Positions 44,900-54,595 are shown, numbered from the stretch's first letter. The stretch is 64,000 bases of DNA from Coleofasciculaceae cyanobacterium (GCA_036703275.1 DATNPK010000108.1:1-64000), one strand, 5' to 3'. A program made the numbers and translations. The notes: generated from the letters alone by a model not told the origin.

Positions 44900-45015
44900 C
44901 GCGTTCACGGTTAAACCGCACCGAGGCCCTTGCGTCTTACGCCGAACGGCACTATTCGTGCCATCGTCCTGCTTCGCAGGACTTTGCTTGCGAAGCAAGC
45001 TGTGGGTCGCACCGC
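44900..45015. repeat. Palindrome-rich insertion inside the ISL3 transposase
   Basis: About 116 GC-rich bases separate transposase coding for FAELVRR from that for KPDKLAQWLKKVEES. They contain three neighbouring hairpins: GGCAC/GTGCC, TCCTGCTTCGCAGGA and GCTTGCTTCGCAAGC-type arms. Base composition is unlike the AT-rich surroundings. It resembles a miniature mobile element. Confidence 0.65.
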
Positions 45016-46267
45016 TTTTCGACGAACTAGCTCGGCAAAATCCATCTGCTTGGGAGATTCCAGTATTGAGATCTCGATGTTGATTTTTTAGTAATTCAAT
45101 GGCTTCAGTTTCAGCCTCGCTTTGGTTTATGGCTTGGCGTAAAATTAGCCATACTGCTTGACGTACAGTCATTAAAGACTTTTTAGGTTCAAACACTTTG
45201 GGCAAAGATTCAGGTGCCTTCTGTCTGGGCTTGAATCCTTGAGCTTGACGCAGACGACTAGTATATCTGGCTAAAGTAACATAACTGCCTTGATAACCCT
45301 GTGCTTTAATTTCGGCATAGAGTTTTTGAGTATCATGAAAGCCAGAATTCCATCTTTCTAAAAGATATTTCATTATAAGGAGAAACTTTACTGCGCCCCT
45401 TATCACTTTTTCCTTTCCTTTCAGGGAACGTTGGACTGCGAAGATAGCGAAATACACTACTTCTGCCAATTCCCAGTTGACGAGCAATAGCTCTTCCTGT
45501 GAAACCTTGTTTGTGTAAAGCCCATAGCTGGTCGTATTTTTCTTTTCTTTGCTCCCGTCTTACTTCGGCAAGTTTGAGAGCCTCTACAGGATTCGGAGGA
45601 GGTTGAATAGGTTGAGCTACAACTTTTTCAGATTCAATAATCGGACAATTATTGGTCTCATCTTCCACATTTTTAAGCAGTGTTCGATGTTGGTTTAATA
45701 CTACTTCTAACATCTGGGCTAGATTTTGTAGTAAGTGAAAGCGGTCTGCCACCTGAATGGCTTCTGGACATCCTCTTGATGCTCCTTCTTTATAAGTCTT
45801 TGCTCGATCTCTAGAAATGATTTCTACTCCAGGATGTTCTTTTAACCACTCAGCTAAAGTTATAGCTGTGCGGTCGGAAAGTAAATCTATTGGTTGACGA
45901 GAGTTTCTAAATTTACCAAAATAGTACCGTAGGTATGACGCTTGCGATATGCCCAATCGTCTACTCCTAGAACTTTTGGTACCCGATGAGATGGTAATGG
46001 CATCTTCATTGTTAATCTCAATAAAGTTTGGCGACTAATTCTGATTCCCAAGTGCTGAGTCAAACGAGAACCAGGCAATCCTCCCTGTGCTAAACCTACT
46101 TTGAGTAGTTGAGTATTTAATCGTTCTGTTCGTCTCCCCCAAGGTGCAACTATTTTGGGCAATCGAAGAAGTGAAAATTCGACGCTCACAATTTGAGTTC
46201 GAGCCGAATAATTTCTGAGTTGAAAGTTTTAAGCAGACTTGATAGTTACCCCAAGATACATCTAATA

Positions 46268-46378
46268 GCGATGCAGCGGAGGCGACGTAAGGAGCTAATC
46301 CTTTAGGGCGGTCTTGGGGGAAACCCCCAAACTAAGCGGTGCAAGCCCCATGAGCGATATGCCCTAAAGGACTGCATC
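46268..46378. repeat. Second palindromic insertion inside the ISL3 transposase
   Basis: About 110 bases split the N-terminal finger (HSNYQR) from VSWGNYQV of the transposase. It carries TTGGGGGAAACCCCCAA at 46314-46330, and ATGCCCTAAAGGACT near 46358-46373, shared with the element at 43390. CTTTAGGGCG on the other side is a partial inverse copy. Confidence 0.65.
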
Positions 46379-46713
46379 AAGACGCGATCGCTGATAATTA
46401 CTATGAACTTTAGAGCTTTTTGAATTACAAATTGGACAAACTGCCTGTATATTCTGGGTTTTTACTTGTATCGTCAACTGATTTTCGGCTTCATTAATTG
46501 ACCAAAAATTTATTTTGAGACAAAAAAATCGGGCAGTAAATATTGTAGTAGCAAGAAAGAATTATCACAGGGATGGATTTCCGACATAAATAAGCACTTT
46601 TTTGTTTCTCTACTATTTACTCATAAGTGAGCAAGATGATCGACGCTAGTTTTTTATGCTTGATTGGTTAGTTAAGAAAAACATCAAACTAATTTAAATT
46701 TACAGTCTCTTTG

Positions 46714-46735
46714 AAAGGGAGCGATCGCTCCCTTT
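46714..46735. terminator. Perfect 22-bp palindrome ending in T/A runs
   Basis: AAAGGGAGCGATCGCTCCCTTT is self-complementary, centred on a HIP1 octamer and followed by TTATTTTAAAATTTT. It can act as an intrinsic terminator in either direction. It lies about 50 bases past the end of the minus-strand dynamin-like pseudogene. Confidence 0.6.
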
Positions 46736-46785
46736 TATTTTAAAATTTTAAAAGTGCGGAAGAAGACTCTGTATTTATTTCTTGC

Positions 46786-47722
46786 TCAACAAGGTAATGT
46801 GTACCAAATAGCCTCTTCTTGTTTACTAGATAATAATTCCAGACTACTTTTAACTCCAATTTTTTGGCATAGGAAAGCAAAATCTTGTAAGGTTTCTAAT
46901 TTAGCTGATAGCTCGCTAAAAGTATCTAAATATTCGGCTATGGCGACTTGCTGATAAATCCAACCCAGATCAAGTTGAGAGGCATAAGACATTTGAAACT
47001 CAACCTCAATATCATCATACTTTTCCTGCTTTTGCTCTAGAAATAAATTGCGATCGCGTGAAGAAACATTGACGATTCTAGCTACTCTCTCCTGACTAAT
47101 ATGTTGCTTAAATACTGGGGCTGTAAATCGATAGGCTATATTTAGTTCAGGGCGTTCTGTATTTAATAAATTATTTGCCCATTGTTCGGCATTTTGTTGG
47201 AATTTTGAAACTTCTAAACTGAGTAATTCTTGTGCCTCATCAAACATTCCAACTTATAATAGTAAATGCGCCTCTGTTGCAATAGCTACAGCCCATCCCT
47301 GAGTAGCAACATCAGCCAATAACATTTTCTGAAGTTCTAATTCTGGAGCGATCTGTAATGCTTGGTCAGACATCATCATCCGTACTTTAGAAGCAACTTT
47401 TAAACTCCTGGGAATGCTTAATAGTTAATATACCCCCACTCATTTCTCCTGCTTCGATGGGGGCGATTTTACACCCAATTAACGCATTAACAATCGTTGA
47501 TTTTCCTGAAGAAGTTGTGCCAATAGTCGCAATCGTAAAATGAGGATTTTCCAACCTAGTTACCGATTCTTCATAAGCCTGTCGAAATTCTAATAAAGAC
47601 TTTTGAACATCAGAACTATCTAAAATATCTGCATGATCTTGAGCCAAATCAGCAACGCCATTACCTAATTGTTTCAAGCGCTCGCAAACTTGCTCAAATT
47701 TACTGTTAATTTCTGTCGTCAT
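46786..47722 (-). pseudogene. Dynamin-like GTPase, broken by deletion and stop codon
   Basis: Start MTTEINSKFEQVCERLKQL at 47722. The P-loop GTTSSGKSTIVNAL is intact, followed by EAGEMSGGILTIKH. The frame then ends (47387) and most of the GTPase domain is missing. Coding-like sequence resumes as KVASKVRMMMSDQAL and ELQKMLLADVATQGWAVAI, ends at an in-frame TAA (47254-47256), and continues as MFDEAQELLSLEVSKFQQ to 46786 as a helical stalk region. Bacterial dynamin-like proteins are usually 500-800 residues. A paralogue begins at base 22 of the window. Confidence 0.8.
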
Positions 47723-47925
47723 GAATTTAGGGTGCAAGAATTAAGCATAGCCTTACAGACAAGCTATATTCATATTCTTCCCAAACAACTTGTGAAAATT
47801 AAAAGATATATTGTGAAGTAGTGACAATACAGAAAAGTAATTATTATCTAATTAACCATTAAGAATAACTTTAGTTAATAAAATATTATGAATTACTCAC
47901 GGCAAGTTTATGATTGACACCAAAA
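47701..47925. repeat. Direct duplication, right copy (partner at 1-225)
   Basis: It contains the start and upstream region of the broken dynamin-like gene and matches bases 1-225 in the same orientation. Beyond 47925 similarity fades, although AAAACTTTCGGCAA near 47920-47933 still matches 228-242. Confidence 0.85.
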
Positions 47926-48333
47926 CTTTCGGCAAATTTATCTACCAAGAGAATATCTACTTTAGTTATGATCGCTATCCATTTTTGGTTGAAAAGAGAT
48001 CGCCATACCAAATCTTGGTAAAGTTGCCTATTCCCAATGAACTAAGTCTAAATAGGTATTTTCTATCTTGGCTCAAGTCGTCACAATTACACCAAAGATA
48101 GAGCACAATTTTAGCAAAATAGCGAAGAATGAAACGTAAAGGGAAGAAATAATTAATTTTATTCGACGAGTGAGCTGGTTAAAATGTATAGAGGATCGCT
48201 AATTATTGCCAGTTATTAGTTAATTTCAAATTACCGAAAATTATGAATAACTTGTAAATGCAAACTTACCGCCAATTCAGACTACATCTGTGATCGAGCA
48301 GGTGAGGTAATTCAAGGATAAATAGAGAAAAAT
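47926..48333. other. Non-coding gap before the SDR gene
   Basis: About 400 bases with no convincing gene. The left part holds degenerate GGCAA repeats; the remainder is AT-rich and must carry the promoter of the SDR gene. A short open frame at 47910-48101 lacks any family resemblance and a ribosome binding site. Confidence 0.5.
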
Positions 48334-49134
48334 ATGGATTTTGGGATTCAAGGAAAAGTAGCTGTCATTACCGGCGGAGACTCAGGAATAGGAAAAGCCA
48401 CCGCTAAGTTACTTGCAGCTGAGGGAGTAAAAATTGCGCTGTTGAATAGAACCGTAGACAAACTAAAATCTACCGCCGAAGAAATCGGTAAAATTAGTGA
48501 AGTATTAACAGTTACAGCAGATTTAAAAAATGTTGATGAGATTAAAGCAGCAAAGCAGCAAATCTTGGATCGCTTTGGTGCAGTTCACATTTTGGTTAAT
48601 TGTGCTGGCATCACTGGGGCAACTAAAGAGTTTTTAGAGTTAACCGATGAAGACTGGCTAGAAACTATTGATGTTGATTTCATGGGTGCGGTACGAGTCT
48701 GTCGGGCTTTTATTCCGATTATGCAGCAGGAAGGCTGGGGCCGAATTATTCTAATTGGTTCTGAAGATGCAGTGCAACCATACACCGATGAAATGCCATA
48801 CTGTGCAGCTAAAGCAGGAATACTCAACCTAACTAAAAACCTCTCAAAAGCTTACGCTAAAGATGGTATCTTAATCAACTCTGTTTCTCCTGCCTATATT
48901 GCCAGTCCCATGACTGACGCGATGATGGAAAAGCGATCGCAAGAAAAAGGCATGAGTTTTGACGAGGCGATCGAAACTTTTCTCGATGAAAAGCGTCCTC
49001 ATCTAGAACTACATCGCCGAGGTAAAGCAGAAGAAGTGGCTGCGGTAATTGCTTTTCTTTGCTCTCAGCATTCCAGCTTTGTTGTCGGTGCAAATTATCG
49101 AGTAGATGGTGGTTCAGTAGCCACGGTGGGCTAG
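48334..49134 (+). CDS. SDR-family oxidoreductase
   Basis: 266 residues, classical SDR. The cofactor motif is TGGDSGIGKATAKLLA (13-28), NCAGITGA follows, the catalytic serine is in ILIGSEDA and the YxxxK pair in MPYCAAKAG. VSPAYIASPMTDAMM and the ending GGSVATVG complete the fold. It is close in type to 3-oxoacyl-ACP reductase or glucose dehydrogenase relatives. Substrate unknown. It is followed 77 bases later by the BON lipoprotein gene. Confidence 0.88.
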   Translation: MDFGIQGKVAVITGGDSGIGKATAKLLAAEGVKIALLNRTVDKLKSTAEEIGKISEVLTVTADLKNVDEIKAAKQQILDRFGAVHILVNCAGITGATKEFLELTDEDWLETIDVDFMGAVRVCRAFIPIMQQEGWGRIILIGSEDAVQPYTDEMPYCAAKAGILNLTKNLSKAYAKDGILINSVSPAYIASPMTDAMMEKRSQEKGMSFDEAIETFLDEKRPHLELHRRGKAEEVAAVIAFLCSQHSSFVVGANYRVDGGSVATVG

Positions 49135-49211
49135 AAACACTTTACTCAAACTTTACTAAAAAGCCAGCTTCTCAGGCTAACAAACTCATTATTAATTAAA
49201 TCAAAAACAAA

Positions 49212-49673
49212 ATGAACAAACTAACATTATTCTTATTAAGCGGTACATTACTTTTGGCTGGAGTCGGTTGCGATGTAGCTAGAACTAGTGGTGATGCCCC
49301 TACTTCCGTTGAAGATGGTGCTCAAGTTGAAAACCCGGCTGAAGTTGAAGAAACTAATGAAGATGCTAGTAACGAAGTTCGTCAAGACCAGTTGAATGCA
49401 GACATTCGTGCTAGAGAACAACGCAACAAAGTTTTAGGAGACGAACAGGTAAGAGCCGATTCGGATCTAGAAAGCGAAGTTCGAGCTAAACTAGAGGCGA
49501 ATATTTTTCGCTCTCAACTAACTGTCGAAGCCGAAAACGGTAATGTAGTAGTCGCGGGTACAGTTCCTAGTCAGGAAGAATACGAAACCATTGTGCCTTT
49601 GGCAAAGGAGATCAAAGGAGTTAAAGAGGTAACTACAACAGAAGTAAAAGTTGTACCTGCTAACGAATCCTAG
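49212..49673 (+). CDS. BON-domain lipoprotein
   Basis: 153 residues. A lipoprotein signal LLLAGVGC places the lipidated cysteine near residue 20. An acidic, low-complexity linker (about 24-75) leads to one BON domain at about 85-150, with LESEVRAKLEANIFRSQLTV and the conserved GNVVVAGTVPS. BON domains bind membranes or phospholipid and occur in stress-related periplasmic proteins. A hairpin terminator follows the stop. Confidence 0.88.
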   Translation: MNKLTLFLLSGTLLLAGVGCDVARTSGDAPTSVEDGAQVENPAEVEETNEDASNEVRQDQLNADIRAREQRNKVLGDEQVRADSDLESEVRAKLEANIFRSQLTVEAENGNVVVAGTVPSQEEYETIVPLAKEIKGVKEVTTTEVKVVPANES

Positions 49674-49714
49674 ATATTCTAAATATCAATCAATACAATA
49701 AAATATTTACCCAG

Positions 49715-49739
49715 GGGTTGGCAATGCCGACCCTTTTTT
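49715..49739 (+). terminator. Intrinsic terminator of the BON lipoprotein gene
   Basis: GGGTTGGC and GCCGACCC form an eight-base stem (one G-T pair) around AAT, followed directly by TTTTTT. It lies about 40 bases past the stop codon. Confidence 0.85.
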
Positions 49740-49740
49740 G

Positions 49741-50131
49741 GTTTGAGCAATTATTAGTAACGCATTGTAGCAATTCTCAGTTGAGAGAGATACACGGTTT
49801 CGTTTGAGAAAGCGCGTGGGCTATGCTGCGTCGCGCGTAGCTAGTAGAACCACGTAAGACGGGGAACAAAAGCAGATTAAATCAGATTAGACAGTGAGCG
49901 TTAATATACCTGATTATTAATTTGAGAAACGCTATATTAGGTGAACCTTATTGAGATAAGCTCAATTACTTTAACAATAAAATTTTAGCCTGGTGCTATT
50001 AATCTAAACTGTTCTGAATGAACATTTTAGTATTTAGATCTTATGACTTATGATAGAGTTGTTCAAAATAACATTTCGTTACATTATAAACAAGCAACTA
50101 GAAATAAATAAGTTTAACGAGGTCTAATAAT
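49741..50131. promoter_or_regulatory. 390-base gap with GC-rich insert and hli promoter region
   Basis: A GC-rich patch at about 49812-49855 contains GCGTCGCGCG and looks like the small inserted repeats elsewhere. The rest is AT-rich and must hold the promoter of the high-light-inducible gene, which has GAGGT about ten bases before its ATG. No light-responsive element could be assigned with confidence. Confidence 0.4.
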
Positions 50132-50281
50132 ATGCAAGCTCAAACACCAGAACCAAAACTAGGATTTACTCGATTTGCTGAACTATGGAATGGTCGTCTA
50201 GCGATGATTGGATTTGTCTCTGCCATTGTGGTAGAAATTGCTACTGGACAAGGCATTCTTGGGCAATTGGGTATTATGTAA
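50132..50281 (+). CDS. hli: High-light-inducible one-helix protein
   Basis: 49 residues. [19 protein letters not shown] contains the chlorophyll-binding ExxNGRxAM motif of the CAB/ELIP/HLIP superfamily in its single thylakoid helix. The short N-terminus ([14 protein letters not shown]) and the [11 protein letters not shown] ending are typical. It binds chlorophyll and carotenoid and protects photosystem assembly under strong light. It lies upstream of a cytochrome b-like gene and crtW on the same strand. Confidence 0.95.
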   Translation: MQAQTPEPKLGFTRFAELWNGRLAMIGFVSAIVVEIATGQGILGQLGIM

Positions 50282-50292
50282 TTAGATATTTA

Positions 50293-50332
50293 TTTTGCTA
50301 ATTTAAACATTCTACTAGTTAAATTAGCAAAA
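50293..50332 (+). terminator. 14-bp hairpin downstream of hli
   Basis: TTTTGCTAATTTAA and its exact reverse complement enclose 12 bases. The first arm begins 11 bases past the hli stop. There is no long T-run, so it may stabilise the short hli message rather than end it cleanly. Confidence 0.6.
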
Positions 50333-50487
50333 GCAATTTAAGTAAAGCAAAGTACTGAGAGAAAGTAAGTTAATCAAAGTTTAATTTAACTGAAATCTCT
50401 TATTTTTTTGGAATTAAACCTCATCATATATTCCAAAAATCCAGTTGTAAACTAATAGGTTTGCTATATTCATCCACACAGCAACAA

Positions 50488-51159
50488 ATGAATTCTCTTA
50501 AATACAACTTCATCTTACGGCGAAGCGCAACTGTCCTATCCGTCGTAATTTTGACCCTGGCAATTATTGCAGCTATCTCGGGCATATTAATTGGCTTTTA
50601 TTATGAACCAGAGGCGGGGAATGCCTATAAGTCTCTTGTCACAATTGTTACAGACGTACCCAATGGAACGCTAATCTATGGACTACATCACTGGGCAGGA
50701 AACGGAATTATTGTAGTTTCTTTGGTTCAGCTAATAGTCATGTTTCTAGGCAGACAATTTAGACGTAGTTGGCTTACTGCCTGGATTAGCGGAATCGTTT
50801 TAACCTTGTCTACTATCGGTTTAGGCTGGACAGCAATGATTCTTTCTTGGACTCAGCTAGGCTTCTGGCGTTTAAAAGTTGAATTAGGAACGATCGCCGC
50901 CATTCCCCTAGTCGGAGAAACAATTAAAAATATTCTTACTGGTGGTGGTGGGGTTAATACCAGCACAATTGTGCGTTTTTACACCCTGCATGGCTATATT
51001 CTATCCGTAGTAGCGCTCGCTTTATCAGTAATTCACTTAGTAGCTTTGGTTATTCAAGAACAAGAATCCAAAGGTTTAATCCTTCAGCAGTTAGAAACAT
51101 TGCTTGCACCCATATCTTCTCCAAAGCAAAATGCTCAAGCAAAAAATGTCACCAATTAA
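50488..51159 (+). CDS. Stand-alone cytochrome b N-terminal-domain protein (b6-like)
   Basis: 223 residues from MNSLKYNFILRRS; a TTG start 27 bases earlier is less likely. Four membrane helices. The first helix-pair histidines are in YGLHHWAGNGIIV, and the second pair in YTLHGYILSVVALALSVIHL, giving four possible axial haem ligands. It differs strongly from PetB, and no petD, petC or petA gene follows. It sits between hli and crtW. It may be a dedicated b-type electron carrier, for example for the next gene product, but this is inference. Confidence 0.85.
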   Translation: MNSLKYNFILRRSATVLSVVILTLAIIAAISGILIGFYYEPEAGNAYKSLVTIVTDVPNGTLIYGLHHWAGNGIIVVSLVQLIVMFLGRQFRRSWLTAWISGIVLTLSTIGLGWTAMILSWTQLGFWRLKVELGTIAAIPLVGETIKNILTGGGGVNTSTIVRFYTLHGYILSVVALALSVIHLVALVIQEQESKGLILQQLETLLAPISSPKQNAQAKNVTN

Positions 51160-51952
51160 TCTTAGTTTACCTATGGTCAATCGACCTAACTCAATCTCAT
51201 TAAATACTCAAACTAATTCTTGGGTAAGCATGGCGATCGCTATTACGATTATAGTTCTGTGGGCAGTAAGTTTGATCGGATTATTGAAGCTAGATCTCGA
51301 TCATTTGCCGTGGCTACTAATTATTGCAGCAATGTGGTTGAGAGCCTTTTTGCATACAGGATTATTTATCATCATTCATGATGCGATCCACGGTGTAGTT
51401 TGCCAAAATAAGCAGATCAATAGTTTGATGGGCTATTTAACTTCGTTTTTATATGCCATCTTACCTTATCAAACACTAGCTAAAAATCATCGGCTACACC
51501 ATAATCATCCTGCTAGTGAACAAGATCCAGATTTTTATGCAGCCAATCCGTATAACTTTCTAATTTGGTACGGTAATTTTATGAAAGATTACCAAAAGGG
51601 AAAGCAATTTTGGATTTTGTTTTGGGGTATGTCAATTATCTTTTGGATCTTAATTTTCTTTCATATTTCTATTGCTAACATCTTCTTATTTTGGGTAATT
51701 CCGATTGTTATTAGTTCACTACAGCTATTTACTTTTGGCACATTTTTACCCCACCGCCCGAGAAAAGAAGGATATAGCGATCGCCATCGAGCTAAAAGCA
51801 GTAATTATTCAGACTTGTTTTCTTTTCTTACCTGTTACCACTTTGGTTATCATTGGGAACATCATCAATATCCCTATCTCCCCTGGTATAAATTACCTCG
51901 ATCCCGTAAAACAATAAGCAATGATTGGCACGCTCAAGTCACATCGAGATAA
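51146..51952 (+). CDS. crtW: Beta-carotene ketolase, CrtW type
   Basis: About 268 residues from MSPINLSLP, overlapping the cytochrome gene by 14 bases; MVNRPNSIS at 51173 is the other candidate start. The di-iron histidine boxes are IIHDAIHGVV, NHRLHHNHPASEQDPDF and, near the end, GYHWEHHQYPYLPWYKLP. QLFTFGTFLPHRP between helices is typical of CrtW. It adds a keto group at C4 of the beta ring, giving echinenone or canthaxanthin. Overlap with a b-type cytochrome gene hints at co-function. Confidence 0.9.
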   Translation: MSPINLSLPMVNRPNSISLNTQTNSWVSMAIAITIIVLWAVSLIGLLKLDLDHLPWLLIIAAMWLRAFLHTGLFIIIHDAIHGVVCQNKQINSLMGYLTSFLYAILPYQTLAKNHRLHHNHPASEQDPDFYAANPYNFLIWYGNFMKDYQKGKQFWILFWGMSIIFWILIFFHISIANIFLFWVIPIVISSLQLFTFGTFLPHRPRKEGYSDRHRAKSSNYSDLFSFLTCYHFGYHWEHHQYPYLPWYKLPRSRKTISNDWHAQVTSR

Positions 51953-52101
51953 TTAAGTGCTAATCGCATTTTTTCGTCTTTCTAAAGTTATAAAAATTAA
52001 TTGCTGTCGGCGATCAACCATAAGTTAGATGCTGCTGTTTTAATTTTGCGTCAGACTAAGAAGATTAAGTAATACAGTTAAAAAAGGAGCAATACATTAT
52101 A

Positions 52102-52680
52102 ATGCCAGAGACATTAGATGCAACCCAAAAAAAGGCGATCGCCACCAAGTTAGCAGATCTGAAAGTATTGCAAAATTTGATGATTTCTAATGAAGATAAG
52201 CTATTAGCAGCAACACAAGGTAACGAAAGAGTTACTAAATCTATTACTGATATGCTAGAAGACGATCGCAAAAGTATCACGGCGCTGGAAGAAGCCATTA
52301 CAGAATTAGGAATGTCTGCCGAGTCTAGCGATACAGTGACTAGTATGTCCAGCAAAATTGAAGAAATAATGTCAGGAAATCAATTAGCTCTGTATGAAAA
52401 ACTACTCCAGCATGAGGGTTTAAAACATCAGTTAGTTATGACAGGCTTGTTGATTCATAAATCAGCCCAAGCAACTGATGGTGTTCTGCAAAAATCTATC
52501 GACTCGATCAACAAGGTAAACTTTAAAAACCGCGCTCACCAAGAACAATTAAAAACAATTATTTACTACTATGGTGTGCGTGAACTAGTTGGAGAAGAGC
52601 CTGAAGCTAATATTTGGGGTGCTGCAGATGATGCGATCGCAGCTTTAAAAGGTGCCTTTGGTGGTTTAACTGAATCATAA
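52102..52680 (+). CDS. Helical hemerythrin-like cyanobacterial protein
   Basis: 192 residues, nearly all helix. Segments such as MLEDDRKSITALEEAI, YEKLLQHEGLKHQLVMTGLL and NRAHQEQLKTIIYYYGVRE place histidines and acidic residues as in hemerythrin/HHE or ferritin-like bundles. This type is often annotated as a hemerythrin HHE protein in cyanobacteria, although the full ligand set is unclear. AAGGAG stands about 12 bases ahead of the ATG. Function unknown; metal or oxygen sensing is possible. Confidence 0.75.
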   Translation: MPETLDATQKKAIATKLADLKVLQNLMISNEDKLLAATQGNERVTKSITDMLEDDRKSITALEEAITELGMSAESSDTVTSMSSKIEEIMSGNQLALYEKLLQHEGLKHQLVMTGLLIHKSAQATDGVLQKSIDSINKVNFKNRAHQEQLKTIIYYYGVRELVGEEPEANIWGAADDAIAALKGAFGGLTES

Positions 52681-52708
52681 TTTTAAATAAGAAAATTCTC
52701 CGCTTTTG

Positions 52709-52739
52709 GGGTGCAAATAAATTATTTGCGCCCTTTAAT
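52709..52739 (+). terminator. Intrinsic terminator of the hemerythrin-like gene
   Basis: GGGTGCAAAT at 52709-52718 pairs with ATTTGCGCCC at 52724-52733, followed by TTTAATTTTTTATTT. One G-T pair interrupts an otherwise exact stem. Confidence 0.85.
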
Positions 52740-52906
52740 TTTTTATTTCTTTAAAGCCGGAGTTTTTATGCTTGATAGATTACGTTTTGTCACCCCGTGA
52801 GAGGAATGATTATAAATAAAAGCACTGTCAACCAAGTAAATGGGTCAACAGCACCAATTCTTGTCAGCAAATTTAAAAATGCTGGAGCAATACACTTTCT
52901 GGTAAT

Positions 52907-53122
52907 CTATTTAGATTTAGATTTATAGTTACTATCTATCCAGCATTGGGGAAGATTTTCGCCCGAAGGAAAAACTAGATCGGATTTCTTAACTGGTTCG
53001 GGAGGCTGTTCGTTCTGTCCTTCTTGAACTTGTACCATTACTTCTTCTTTAAAAGGATCGATTAAATCGATGACTTCAGCAATTTCCACCAATGCATCGT
53101 CTTCTTTGCTTTTTAATAGCAT
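52907..53122 (-). CDS. Small acidic conserved hypothetical protein
   Basis: 71 residues: MLLKSKEDDALVEIAEVID, an acidic proline-rich middle, then DLVFPSGENLPQCWIDSNYK. The ending FPSGE-LP-CW-D-NYK looks strongly patterned, and I recall similar short proteins in other cyanobacteria, without a known function. It is separate from secDF, with 118 bases to the next gene. Confidence 0.65.
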   Translation of the reverse strand: MLLKSKEDDALVEIAEVIDLIDPFKEEVMVQVQEGQNEQPPEPVKKSDLVFPSGENLPQCWIDSNYKSKSK

Positions 53123-53240
53123 TTAGTAATTTCCTACCTATGTTGATACTTTGAATAAATTAGTTTCTTTCCAAAAGTACGATTAATCTAAGGCTGTTTC
53201 CATCTGACCAAAGACTTATATTTATGGCAATAAACAGCAG

Positions 53241-53615
53241 TTAATTGTTAATCCATCGCCAAAGAGGGTGTTTTTTGCCTCTTGCCTGAATTTTTTTGAC
53301 TTGTTTTTCTAATTGACGCTGTTCCTCAGCAGGTAAACCCCAAATAATATTGCGACTTTGCCAAATTAAAACAGAAATAGTAACGCCGACACAAAAAGCC
53401 AAACAAAGAGTCGGCAAAAAATTAAAGTGAAATCCATAGTAAACTGCTGCCCAGGTAAAGTAGTCAAGCCAGAGGGCAATTTCTTCTTTTAAATTCCAAA
53501 GTGCATAAGAACCGAAAGTTAACCAGCTTACCAAAACAAACAACCAGCGACCATAAACTGTTAGTCGATGTAACCTGGCTACCTTCTGCTCAAAATCAGA
53601 TTGATTTGTAGTCAC
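53241..53615 (-). CDS. Hypothetical membrane protein with two to three helices
   Basis: 124 residues. Helices lie at about 19-38 and 66-85, with a possible short one between (about 47-60). The basic C-terminus (KQVKKIQARGKKHPLWRW) is probably cytoplasmic. It follows secF by 18 bases and probably shares its transcript. I know no function; a link to Sec translocation is suggested only by position. Confidence 0.7.
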   Translation of the reverse strand: MTTNQSDFEQKVARLHRLTVYGRWLFVLVSWLTFGSYALWNLKEEIALWLDYFTWAAVYYGFHFNFLPTLCLAFCVGVTISVLIWQSRNIIWGLPAEEQRQLEKQVKKIQARGKKHPLWRWINN

Positions 53616-53633
53616 TTGCTTTACTTTTGAATC

Positions 53634-54587
53634 TTATTCCGATGCTGGCAGGTCAGACAAGATCGCCTTTTTACCTTTTTTATTTCTCCACCAGGCTAGC
53701 AGAGTACTGGCAACAAAGATACTAGAGTATGCACCTATAGTGAAACCCACAATCAAAGCCAGCGCAAAGAACTTAAGTGTTTGTCCTCCAAACAGAAAAA
53801 TACCGATTAGTGGTAGCAAAGTAGTCAAAGTGGTGTTGATCGATCGCCCTAAAGTTTGAATTACGGCACTATCAACTACCTGATTCATTGTTTGCTCTGG
53901 ATTGGCAGCCAAATTTTCCCGAATGCGGTCATAAATTACGACAGTGTCGTTAACTGAGAAACCAACAATGGTCAGCAGCGCCACCAAAAACAAACTGTCT
54001 ACTTCTACACCAGCAATCAGACCAAGCAGAGAAAATACCCCTGCGGTGATTAGCACATCATGAAGCAAAGCAGCGATCGCAAACAGGGCGTAATCAAACT
54101 GGAAGCGAATACTTAGATAGACAATGATGCCAAAAAATGCCACCAATAAGGCTAAGATGCCTGAAACAAAAAGTTCTTCACCAACGGTTGGTCCTACAGA
54201 ATCAATTTGTGCGGTTTGGCGATCAAATGTGCCGATCGCCTCACTGAGAGAATTAAGTAATTCGCTACGGCGATCGCCGTCTAAATTTTCGGTTCGCACT
54301 GAAAGGATTTGTTGGTCATCTCCTAATAGCTGAATCGTACTGTTGCTTAATCCTTGTGCTGCTAAGACTTCTCGTACCTGAGCCGCGTCTATAGGTCGAT
54401 CGCAGTTACCTGTTACCGAACAATCTCTGGCGATTTGAATGCGAGTACCGCCAATAAAGTCAATACCTGGGCGAAGCGGTGCGTTTATGCTGGTCAAAGA
54501 GAAAATCATGGCGGCAATACTGCCAAGAATCGCCGTTCCCGAAATAGCCCACCACAAGCCTCGCTGTTTAGTAACACTAAATTTCAT
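53634..54587 (-). CDS. secF: Protein translocase subunit SecF
   Basis: 317 residues, six membrane helices. [14 protein letters not shown] begins the first periplasmic domain, [11 protein letters not shown] precedes helix 2, and [17 protein letters not shown] is the classic SecF signature. [19 protein letters not shown] closes the core. With SecD it uses the proton gradient to complete protein export through SecYEG. It follows secD with an eight-base gap. Confidence 0.97.
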   Translation of the reverse strand: MKFSVTKQRGLWWAISGTAILGSIAAMIFSLTSINAPLRPGIDFIGGTRIQIARDCSVTGNCDRPIDAAQVREVLAAQGLSNSTIQLLGDDQQILSVRTENLDGDRRSELLNSLSEAIGTFDRQTAQIDSVGPTVGEELFVSGILALLVAFFGIIVYLSIRFQFDYALFAIAALLHDVLITAGVFSLLGLIAGVEVDSLFLVALLTIVGFSVNDTVVIYDRIRENLAANPEQTMNQVVDSAVIQTLGRSINTTLTTLLPLIGIFLFGGQTLKFFALALIVGFTIGAYSSIFVASTLLAWWRNKKGKKAILSDLPASE

Positions 54588-54595
54588 TGTCTTGA

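Larger units (their letters stand above)
44654..46547 (-). pseudogene. ISL3 transposase pseudogene
   Basis: Pieces in several frames rebuild one ISL3 transposase. The N-terminal zinc finger is AVCPICNSKSSKVHSNYQR (about 46400-46460). The catalytic core includes VLGVDDWAYRKRHTYGTILV, RDRAKTYKEGASRGCPEAIQ and VADRFHLLQNLAQMLE. The C-terminal motif is YQWSNGQVEGQVNRLK (about 44740-44790), then RANHELLKRRF and a stop. Separate open stretches lie at 45887-46189, 45333-45956 and 44846-45487. Insertions of about 110 bases interrupt it near 46268-46378 and 44900-45015. Confidence 0.85.
44600..46560 (-). mobile_element. Degenerate ISL3-family insertion sequence
   Basis: The limits are approximate. 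The left boundary is suggested by GGGTCTTGCACAATTTTGC near 44605, of the GC-start type expected at ISL3 ends. No matching inverted end was found near 46500-46680, so the right end is lost or diverged. The transposase inside is interrupted by frameshifts and two small palindromic insertions, so the element cannot move by itself. Confidence 0.7.

Noticed and set aside
47910-48101. 63-codon plus-strand frame after the right duplicate
   Set aside because: Starts inside the degenerate repeat region, with no ribosome binding site and no family resemblance.
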